DNA of 12,058 nucleotides from Rodentolepis nana (Eukaryota; Platyhelminthes; Cestoda; Cyclophyllidea; Hymenolepididae). Shown here in pieces: positions 1 through 7,189 of this stretch. The stretch's first letter is position 1, and each line of letters begins with the position of its first letter. A model generated the notes under the pieces. It saw only the letters and a program-made list of their open reading frames with translations. It was not told the DNA's origin and ran no database searches. The position numbers were made by a program, and so were the translations under genes. The stretch is from positions 17,114 to 29,171 of the forward strand of contig UZAE01012889.1 of NCBI GenBank assembly GCA_900617975.1, in the 5' to 3' direction.

Positions 1-199
1 TCCTTAAAGGTCTGTATGCATTCGACCTCATCATATTTCATACCTTCTTAAAAGTAAATTTTACTACCAAATGCAGATTTTGACATAATTAAGTTCACTT
101 AACGCAAAATCCTACATTTTCATATTATCATAAGTAAGTTAATTGTTTGTCTTACACTATTCCAAACAAATAGTAATTAATAGACGCCCTCCATTTCTA

Positions 200-228
200 T
201 TAGGTTGCAACTAAGTCATTACCGATTT
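200..228. repeat. Left terminal inverted repeat of the mariner relic
   Basis: This end is the inverted partner of 1321-1351. The two share an exact 13-bp core (caactaagtcatt at 208-220, its complement at 1330-1342). Outside the core there are three mismatches and a one-base deletion in this copy. Position 200 directly follows the TA at 198-199, which marks the insertion boundary. Relative to the transposase this is the 3' end of the element. Confidence 0.92.
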
Positions 229-272
229 CAAATAAGAAGGCAAATTCGGAATTTTTGTTTAAAAATATAACT

Positions 273-1169
273 TTATTCAATTAGATATTGGCCGTTNTAA
301 AGAGTTTTGCATGGAACGAAACAAATGGTAATCCGAAGGCGCAAGGTCAGGGCTATATGGTGGGTGTGACAAAACATCCCAACCCAGTTCCAATAATTTT
401 TGCCGAGTAACCAAAGATGTGTGGGGCCTTGCGCTATCATGATGGAAAACAACACCCTTCCAATTTGATAATGCCGGTCGCTTATCTTCAATTGCATCCT
501 TCAGTTTTTCGAGTTCTTCAACGTACACATTTGAATTTATCGTTTGGTTCTGCGGCATGAGTTCAAAATACAAAATTCCTTTGTGATCCCACCAGACTGA
601 CAGCATAATCTTTTTTGGTGAATCTCTGCTTTTCATACTGTTTGGGCTGGTTGATCTTGCTTCACCCATGATCTCCTGCGAGTAACATTGTTATAAACTA
701 TCCACTTTTCGCCGCCAGTAACTAGGTTCTTCAGAAATGGATCATTCTCATTGCGTTTCAGTAGCGAATCACAGATGCTAATCCGTTGCGTCAAATGAAT
801 TTCCTTTAACTGGTGAGGGATCCGTAAATCAAGTTTCTTGACATAACCAAGGGTTTTTAATTTTTTCAATGCATGTATGCGACACATTGAGCTTCTCTGC
901 AACATCTCGTGTTGTGCTGTGACGATTTGAATCGATAATGGCCTTGATATGGGTTTCATCCACTTCGACTGGACGGCCAGATCGTTGTGAATTTTTGAGT
1001 GAAAAATCACCGGTACGAAATCTTTCAAACCAATTTCGACACTGCCTTTCTTCCTCACGGCTTCATCTCCATATACGGCACATAACTTCTTTTGTGCTTG
1101 CGATGCGTTCTTGCCTTTTCGGAAGTAATACAATAAAATGTGTCGGAAGTGCACGTCCTATTCTTTCAT
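273..1169 (-). pseudogene. Mariner transposase pseudogene (DD34D), multiply broken
   Basis: This is the relic of a cut-and-paste transposase that would bind the element's ends and insert it at TA sites. The likely ancestral ATG is the complement of 1167-1169, with the stop at 273-275. The N-terminal part begins near HFRHILLYYFRKGKNASQA, the helix-turn-helix DNA-binding region; further on come GYVKKLDL, a degraded WVPHEL linker (RIPHQL), and VTGGEKW. The C-terminal part carries IMLSVWWD, HHDSARPH and YSPDLAPSDYHLF. The second Asp codon (436-438) and third (331-333) are 35 codons apart, the DD34D spacing. The first catalytic Asp, expected in TGDEKW, is Gly (711-713). Other damage: in-frame TAG at 1158-1160, frameshifts near 1044-1057, 861-866 and 635-643, and loss of about 40 codons between NSL and the terminal NGQYLIE at N297. 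The protein cannot be functional. Confidence 0.93.
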
Positions 1170-1320
1170 TTTTAAATTGGGATAAAAACAAAAGTAAAGA
1201 ACTAAACAAAAAAAATTTTTACTAATTAACCTAGAAGCCCATACAGTAAGAAAAAAATATAGGTTAGATGCTCTGGCCACGTTAACAAAACAGAAGAAAG
1301 TATAGAGTGAATCTGTCAAC

Positions 1321-1351
1321 AAAAACGGCAATGACTTAGTTGCCAACCCAA
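1321..1351. repeat. Right terminal inverted repeat of the mariner relic
   Basis: Read on the minus strand, this end starts TTGGGTTGGCAACTAAGTC, close to the canonical outer sequence of irritans-like mariners as I remember it. It is followed on the plus strand by TA at 1352-1353, the second half of the target-site duplication. It is the better preserved of the two ends and lies upstream of the transposase start, with about 150 bp of AT-rich leader between them. Confidence 0.92.
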
Positions 1352-1353
1352 TA

Positions 1354-2444
1354 CTATAGTTTGACCAATTTAGTTTTTCGCAAAATAAAGCATTGATCAA
1401 AGTCAGTTAGTCTGTTGCTGCTTAAAATATTTCAGTAGGAGTATTAAAATATCTTAATGCAATATTAAATTGACTTTATAAGCCGTGGCAATGGCCACCA
1501 TACGAATTTTTTGTCACATTCTCTACGAAATGACATACTTTTTATCACACAGGCTATTTACCTCATTTATATCATCAGTTCAGCAATTTACTAGAACTAG
1601 GAACTAGTTGTGGGAACTAATCAAAGGGTTTATTATTATAAAGTTGCTTGCCACCTTGACTCAAATTTTGTAGTTATCGTCACAATGTTTACTGTGTTCT
1701 ATCTACGTGTTCTCTGCAATGCATAAAAACCTCGTTTTTCTAATTTATTTAGAAATCAGGTAGCATTTCACATTTTACACTTCTAAAGTCCCTTGAATAA
1801 ACGAAGAAAACTTGCGTGGGCCAGGGGTAAATTAACCAGGAAAAATAGATCTTTGTTTCCTTCTTCCAGCGACTTAAATGGGTGGAGAATGATAGCAATG
1901 ATTCTACTGGAAGGTAGGCATTGGGCCTGGCTATTTTATTTTCACAACTATCTCAAAGAAGGACGATTCTTTTTACCAGTTTTTTTTCAGTCAAGAGTCT
2001 GATTTTGTCTATAAGCCATAATTAATCAACTTAAATTGAAACACACAAGAGAATTTTCTTGAAATAATGTAAAATTCGATCAAATAAAGGGTATTTAAAT
2101 CTTAAAAAGTATGGAATCAAATCCTTATTTACATAATTTCACTTTATTCAATGGATTCCACTACATTAAGGATTTGATGTGTGGACGGCCGATGTGCAAG
2201 ATTAAAGGCACCGATTTTAAAGAAACACAAACCTTCCCTCAAGTGGAAAGTTAGCTTACCGTTTTGGACATCAGATTACTATCAACACATAAGGATTTTG
2301 TTGCTTTATTAATAATGACAAATCATTCAAGTGTAGGAAATGGGAAGTGGGAGAGGGAATCGAATTGGGTAGAAAATTTGGCGTTTTACTCGAAATGGAA
2401 TCCAAGTTCTGAATGTTTTCTTAATGGATATAACGCACTACTTT
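1354..2444. other. AT-rich intergenic stretch without a recognisable gene
   Basis: No protein family is recognisable on either strand. The longest open frame (1793-2002, plus, 69 codons) has no motif and reads like a chance ORF. A small tandem duplication of gaactag occurs at 1594-1607. An inverted repeat is described separately at 2116-2178. Confidence 0.6.
2116..2178. repeat. Perfect 12-bp inverted repeat, 39-base spacer
   Basis: The arms are atcaaatcctta (2116-2127) and taaggatttgat (2167-2178), exact reverse complements. A further related word, ggattcca, sits in the spacer at 2153-2160 and pairs with tggaatcc-like sequence just left of the first arm (tggaatc at 2112-2118). It could be the end of a degraded miniature element or a chance hairpin. 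No flanking target-site duplication was identified. Confidence 0.5.
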
Positions 2445-2457
2445 ATGTTATAATGAC
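2445..2457. repeat. Candidate target-site duplication, left half
   Basis: The 13-bp word atgttataatgac here is repeated exactly at 2790-2802, immediately on either side of repeat copy 1. Perfect direct repeats of this length flanking an A-rich-tailed unit are typical of target-primed reverse transcription. The assignment is inference, because the true ends of the repeat family are known only from two copies. Confidence 0.6.
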
Positions 2458-2789
2458 GGGGTGTGTGATAGACTTACCTCCACGTGGTGCACCCTGGTCA
2501 ACGTATACTCATACGGCAAAAAATTCTATTATTCGGCAGTTGACTTCCGACTTCGAAACACCATCACCTCACTGTATGTCATGTTCGACTACTTTCACAG
2601 TACTCACCTCATCTTTTTCACTCTACCTTTGTGTCTCTCTCTTTTACATCTTTGAAATACTCTTCTGTTCCCCTCCCCCTCCCCCTCTCGACTTTTTTTC
2701 ACTTTGATGTTCCTTATTCTCTGTGAAGCCTGAAGTCAACTAAAGGGCTTATGATAACTATCAAAATGCCTGCCATTTGATATAAATAA
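2458..2789. repeat. Dispersed short repeat, copy 1 (SINE-like, unclassified)
   Basis: This roughly 330-bp unit recurs diverged at 4658-4947 in the same orientation. Shared blocks include cactgtatgtcatgttcg (2570-2587, identical to 4753-4770), ctctacctttgtgt (2621-2634 and 4807-4820), a following CT-rich tract, and a 25-bp block at 2721-2745 matching 4902-4926 at 23 positions; both copies then end in gccatttgat plus an A-rich tail. Copy 1 is bracketed by a perfect 13-bp direct repeat atgttataatgac (2445-2457 and 2790-2802), which looks like a target-site duplication. Together with the A-rich 3' end this suggests a non-autonomous retroposon. I saw no convincing pol III A and B boxes. The open frames across it (2264-2707, 2461-2655) mostly read through low-complexity pyrimidine sequence and are not called as genes. 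Confidence 0.75.
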
Positions 2790-2802
2790 ATGTTATAATG
2801 AC
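2790..2802. repeat. Candidate target-site duplication, right half
   Basis: Exact copy of the 13-bp word at 2445-2457, directly following the A-rich end (tataaataa) of repeat copy 1. Confidence 0.6.
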
Positions 2803-3006
2803 CCTGCATTTCCTAGGCGAATCCACGCTCATACTCGGAATGCAATCTTACTTCATGAATACCAAAATAGCTCAAAGATGATATTAACTCAATTTGTACT
2901 CAATTGGCCCGAACAACAAATCCCGTTAACATATGGCAATCATGTATTGGAGATGCATGCTTAAGTATAGCCTGTATTTATTTGTGAAGAAATAATATTT
3001 GCGAAT

Positions 3007-3372
3007 TTACATGAAAAGGCCCTGGTAAATTTCCTCTTCCTTCAATATAAGAGCAGAATAGACGCAGAAATATTCAGACAGAGTCAAAACAACATATCTG
3101 TTAATAGCACAAAGAGATAATTGGGCCTTTTTGAATCTAGATTTGAACAGTTGGAATTGTCTGGACTGTGGAACCTTTTCTTGCTCTGTAAAATGTGTTT
3201 TCTGCATTTTCTTTCCTTCTTCTGACATTTCCCAACCAAAATAAGCCGAGACTATTGTGAATACAATATTTAGAAAAGGTAAATTATGACAACCGTGTTT
3301 TTCCCCCATGCAACTTTTTTTATCTGGTAAATTATCGAAACAAATGCACTTCAAATCAAAATTATATAACAT
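3007..3372 (-). other. Unassigned 121-codon open frame
   Basis: This is the longest uninterrupted frame starting at ATG outside the two mariner relics and repeat copy 1. The predicted protein has a hydrophobic stretch (LPFLNIVFTIVSAYFGW) followed by a charged region (EEGKKMQKTHFTEQEK) and a Lys/Arg-rich segment. I recognise no domain. In AT-rich DNA of this length one such frame could arise by chance. No splice-site context, promoter or homologous neighbour supports it, so it is recorded as an open frame rather than called as a gene. Confidence 0.2.
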
Positions 3373-3653
3373 TTATTTATCGCTTATCGTTTGGAGACAC
3401 CATTTTCCAAGGCTAATTTTAAAGAAATTCTTGATTTAGAGGCATTCAAATAGTTTCGTTGAAATACGAATAGATAACAAATTATATTCATTATACTTTA
3501 AAATTACTTGCCGACGTTCTGAAGGTTCGGAAAAGACCAAATAAAATGGGTACGAAAGAAATCCAAAATTCAAGGTCAAGGGCACTGTAAGTCACAAATA
3601 TGCAGTGTGAACTCCTTTGAACCATTGACTCAAAAAATACATATATTGGTGCT

Positions 3654-3803
3654 ATGCTCAAAGCGTCCTTCCGTCACGTCAATGGTCGTGAGATGGATCC
3701 TTATCAAAACGAATCTAAGGATGTGGATGACCAACTACACCACCTGTTTCTGCTCAATAAGAAGGTGAGCAAAGAAGAGATCCAAAATGCCCTCCCTTTA
3801 TGA
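3654..3803 (+). other. Short open frame with coding-like composition and a splice-donor-like site
   Basis: A 49-codon frame from ATG to TGA; the frame is open upstream back to a TGA at 3618-3620. The peptide (starting MLKASFRHVNGREMDPYQNE, ending KVSKEEIQNALPL) is hydrophilic with a balanced amino-acid mix, unlike the low-complexity shadows around it. An AAG-GTGAGC sequence near 3762-3770 matches a eukaryotic 5' splice-donor consensus, so it could be part of an exon or a decayed element. I do not recognise the family. No matching acceptor or partner exon was found. Confidence 0.22.
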
Positions 3804-4657
3804 AGTAAACTGTCGTTAGTACTTCACTTTCTGGTTTAGTTAATTAACTTGCACGATCTTTATATTAGCAAAATTAATATAGTTTCAGGCGAAAGACCAT
3901 TTATATTCCTAATAAGTACAATATTATTAAATACTCCTCTTTCAGTTATTATTGTCTAATCATCCGTTGAATGAGTATGAGATCATCAAAACATGGTACT
4001 TGTAAAGCAGTTCAAAATCTTTACCCGCGAAAGTGTTTTGATTAGGCAATCAGGCTTAATCAAATACCATTAAAAGCTCAAAATATGTTTTAAGAAAGTG
4101 TGTCATGCATATCGACCGCCTGTAAAAATGAAAAGTAATATAGCGCCAAAGCAGCCAATCACTAACTCTAACTAGTAATTAGATTACTGCCTCTTTCAGA
4201 TCTCTCTCGAGATTAGTACGAGGGAAAACGGATAAAATCTGTCTTTGCTGAATAACTGCTTGAGCGAAATCTGCGAATATTGGATCGGTGAGATGTGTGC
4301 TTACAAAGACATGAATAAGGAGTATCATTCTCTTTTAAATATGCGACTCCATTTGCAAGTTTAAGACTCTAAACTTAATGACAAAATAGTGCTTTTAAAT
4401 GCGATTCTTCAATATGGAGACTGTCTAAAGTTCACCCTACCCTCTAACAACGCTTGTGTGCAATAAGTATTAATAGTTAAATGCTCCTAATTAATGAGAT
4501 TATTTCTTTTAAAATGTTTACAACTTAAAAATGGTAGTTATAGAAGTTTTTCTTCAAACGAACAGTTAATGCCAAAATGACGTTTATTTCTCTGTAAAAC
4601 TTCCAGAGGCAGTATACATACTTTTTGGGGGATAAGATTATCGTTGAGCTGATATAA

Positions 4658-4947
4658 TATGAGTATGGGGTGCATGGTGCACTCAGAAAAGTATATACTC
4701 ATATGCCAGAAAAGTCTATAAACTGGCAATTGACTTCAAACTACCTTGGCCCCACTGTATGTCATGTTCGTTCACTTTCACATTTCTCATCTTACATTAC
4801 CTTTTTCTCTACCTTTGTGTATGTCTGTCTCTATTGCATCTGTGAATCGCTCCTCTTCTCTTCTCCCTTTCCACTTTTTTTGTGACTAAAGCTCCTCCCC
4901 TCTGTGAAGCCAGAAGTCAACCAAAGCCCGCCATTTGATGTAAAGAA
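4658..4947. repeat. Dispersed short repeat, copy 2
   Basis: Second copy of the unit at 2458-2789, same strand, roughly 1.9 kb downstream. It keeps the gtatactcata-type head, the identical 18-bp core at 4753-4770, the CT-rich middle and the gaagcc-gaagtcaac-aaag block at 4902-4926. It lacks about 24 bases present in copy 1 before gccatttgat (2746-2770 region). It ends in gatgtaaagaa and is flanked by the short direct repeat atataa (4652-4657 and 4948-4953), which may be a target-site duplication or chance in AT-rich DNA. Divergence between the copies suggests separate, old insertions rather than a recent local duplication. Confidence 0.72.
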
Positions 4948-4953
4948 ATATAA

Positions 4954-5452
4954 CAGGAGTGTTTTACTTTAAATTGTTAATTTTTTTAAAGTATTAAGGC
5001 AGATTGAAGTTTTATTCCAAGCGAATATTTAGTGACGGTTAGGATAACAAAACAGTCACAGGGAATCACTAACTGGAAACAATATGAGGTTATAGATTAA
5101 ACAATTTTTTGTTGATTAAACCCCTATTTTGCCTTTAGAACTCAGTTTCGATTAATTAATTTCTTAACACCAATATCGTTCTTCCTATCGTTTACATAAG
5201 AAGTAATATGCATATTTTAAGAAGGTTTTGGTCTTCCGCTTTACATGCCTCTATTGTAAGGGCAAATGAATTATATCTCTACAAAGTTCCATACTACAGG
5301 GAAACCTAAACACAAGTAGAATGGAAAGGAGAACGAACATAAATTAAAAAATCTATTCCAAGTGTATTAAAACATTAAGCAATAATTTTGTGAAAAATTT
5401 GTTGCTTTTAAACCCATTGGCGATTGGACAAGATTGTTACCCGATGTTATCT
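4954..5452. other. AT-rich intergenic stretch, nothing recognised
   Basis: No open frame of note, RNA gene or repeat recognised. Composition is strongly AT-rich until it shifts abruptly to G/C-rich sequence at about 5453. Confidence 0.55.
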
Positions 5453-5681
5453 CCCCCCCCCCTTCCGACAGCGGTTTGATTTACGTTATACTTTCCTTAT
5501 GGCGTGTTACTTCACCACACAAGAAAATGTTATAATAATGGGAAACAGTAGGTGGTGCGCATGCGAGGTCCGACGCCAGTGGATGGAAAATCTACAAACA
5601 GCTGTCCACAGGGGAGCGGGGGGGGGGTTGTTCTAACGGACCATGCATGGGAAAGGGGGGGGGTGTGCATAGGGGAGTGGG
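5453..5681. repeat. G/C-homopolymer-rich patch with palindromes
   Basis: The patch begins with a C10 run (5453-5462), followed by G10 (5618-5627) and G9 (5655-5663). A near-repeat ggggag-c/t-ggg occurs at 5611-5620 and 5672-5681. Two perfect palindromes, cgcatgcg (5558-5565) and ccatgcatgg (5641-5650), lie between. The C10 and G10 runs could pair as a long-range hairpin, and the G runs could form quadruplex-like structures. The open frame at 5424-5636 runs through the homopolymers and is not treated as a gene. Confidence 0.7.
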
Positions 5682-7149
5682 CGTAAATACTGGAAGACCA
5701 CCTCCACCCTATTCATTCTTGCACGTTCCTAGATAGTTATAGGAGAAAATTAATTTAGAGGGATTTGAATACAGTTCTCTCCTTCTTTGAATTCTAATTT
5801 AGTGGAATATTCTCTTTCACTCAATTGTCATCAAATCTGCTACTATTCTAAATGATTATCGAAGAACTACAACTAAAGGGTACAATGAGAGAAACGATAT
5901 TAAACAAAATAGAGATAGGTCCTCCTGAAATAGGTGGATTCATTCCAATCAGCCTATTCCAGTTACGGTATCGAGCAACCAAGCAAATTAAACCTGTTGA
6001 GAGGAAAGAAAGCAAAAATCCAGCTTCCAATCTCCCAGTGTAGGATGATGGGAAGTAACACATTTTTACCAAACTCGTCTGCGTCTTTCGATATTGAAAA
6101 AAATACCCACGCATTCAGGAGCCCAAATAGAAATGAAAATAAACCATTTTGTAGTTGATTAGTAGGAGGATACGACGTCTAAGCATTGTCTGAGATTTGT
6201 TATGCCTACCTCAAATCGTGGTAATTCATACATCTAACTGAAGTGAATTATCTCCATTCCCCTTGAGCATTTGCTACCTTGGACTTAGTTACCAAATGCT
6301 GATAGTTTAGTTCAAAAATTAGTTTATAAACATTTAGACTTTCTCTAGATTCCCTAAGAGAATTCGATATTAGTCAAATAATCTCCTTAAAAACGATCTG
6401 AAGCTTTTTTGCTGTTACACAGAGCATGCCACTTCTTCAATTTATCTTACTAACTGCTGGCCACCTTTATGGTACACCACAATTCGATTTCATTTCATGG
6501 AAATAATTTGTCTGATACTTGAAGTCACTCAAGTGAATAATTGGATAAATTTCTAGGAATTTAAGGTTTATGCATTCATGGTCGCATGGCTCAAAAGTCG
6601 TTTCGATTTACCAAAAGAAAGCTTTCGTCTGGAATTGTCTCAGCTGGAACTCGTACCTTTATCATCTCCATAACCACATAGCTGTTGAAAAGGCAAAATT
6701 TTATACCCGATTTTAATCGCGCAAATAGTCAATAATGAAATTGCTGGGACTTGAAATTACGGTCCTTCAGAACTTCGGAACTTCAACTTAGCTTTGAACT
6801 ATAGAACACTATCAATCAAATCCAATCCAAGAACTGGAAAATTTTTCGTCAAATTAAGCCGAGTAGGCAGGGATTTTATCATTGATAAGATTTCTGGTAA
6901 GCATGCAGTTATTAATTATAACGGGGCATGAGGGTTGATAGCAAGGACACCACAGTGCTCCAGTTTAGCGTCAGATGTTCCCACTCCCACATAAATATAA
7001 TGGGCTAAACACGCAATGGTAACGCAAATACTTGCGGTAACAGCGCATACAACAGCTGATATGATACATTCTTAATGGCTCTTCTGGCGCCAATTTTGAC
7101 AGGCTCAATTAATAAAGCGCCCTCTCTGTAGCTGAATACTTTAAGGACA
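5682..7149. other. Intergenic stretch with one short multi-frame open region
   Basis: Apart from overlapping open frames at 5848-6158 (described at 5852-6043) no gene is recognisable. A short coding-like frame beginning MVAWLKSRFDLPKESFRLEL near 6579 ends after about 31 codons and could not be assigned. A TGGCGCCA palindrome lies at 7085-7092 in an otherwise AT-rich context. Confidence 0.5.
5852..6043 (+). other. Unassigned 63-codon open frame, open on several frames
   Basis: Three frames are open together across 5848-6158 (88 codons on minus, 63 and 74 on plus). The plus frame from 5852 (starting MIIEELQLKGTMRETILNKI) is the most protein-like of them by composition; the minus one is hydrophobic. 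No domain is recognised and no flanking splice or promoter signal supports any of them. A local low frequency of stop codons is an adequate alternative explanation. Confidence 0.15.
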
Positions 7150-7175
7150 CCCCCCCCCCCCCCCCCCCCCCCCCC
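7150..7175. repeat. Poly-C tract, 26 bases
   Basis: An uninterrupted run of 26 C, extended on the right by a pyrimidine-rich segment to about 7189 (accctcctccttct). The exact length in the genome is uncertain because homopolymers of this size are error-prone in sequencing and assembly. It stands alone in AT-rich DNA. Confidence 0.9.
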
Positions 7176-7189
7176 ACCCTCCTCCTTCT

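Larger units (their letters stand above)
200..1351 (-). mobile_element. Mariner (Tc1/mariner superfamily) DNA transposon relic
   Basis: A nearly complete but inactive mariner element lies on the minus strand. It is bounded by imperfect terminal inverted repeats of about 30 bp (200-228 and 1321-1351) and by TA dinucleotides at 198-199 and 1352-1353, the target-site duplication typical of Tc1/mariner insertions. The interior encodes a decayed transposase with the mariner signatures HHDSARPH and YSPDLAPSDYHLF. The outer end sequence (TTGGGTTGGCAAC read inward from 1351) and the protein motifs resemble the irritans-like mariners common in arthropods; that subfamily assignment is from memory. At 1152 bp the element is shorter than the usual roughly 1.3 kb, which the C-terminal coding deletion near position 297 explains. 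Confidence 0.93.
2803..4651. other. Intergenic DNA between the two repeat copies
   Basis: AT-rich sequence with no recognisable RNA gene, transposon or conserved protein. It contains two unassigned open frames described separately (3007-3372 minus and 3654-3803 plus). The stretch 3804-4651 shows nothing beyond scattered AT-rich words. Confidence 0.55.

Noticed and set aside
938..1225. 95-codon plus-strand open frame
   Set aside because: It lies antisense to the mariner transposase and is a shadow of that coding sequence.
1158..1400. 80-codon minus-strand open frame
   Set aside because: It covers the leader and terminal repeat of the mariner element, where no coding sequence is expected.
2264..2707. 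147-codon plus-strand open frame
   Set aside because: Its second half is the CT-rich part of the dispersed repeat (Ser/Leu/Phe/Pro-rich), and no domain is visible; the length is explained by stop-poor pyrimidine sequence.
2458..2789. tRNA-derived SINE head with pol III A and B boxes
   Set aside because: Words such as tgttcgactac are only loosely B-box-like, are not conserved in copy 2 and have no A box at the right spacing.
4670..4885. 71-codon plus-strand open frame
   Set aside because: It lies within repeat copy 2 and has the same low-complexity pyrimidine bias.
5424..5636. 70-codon plus-strand open frame
   Set aside because: It crosses C10 and G10 homopolymers, whose lengths are unreliable, and has no recognisable motif.
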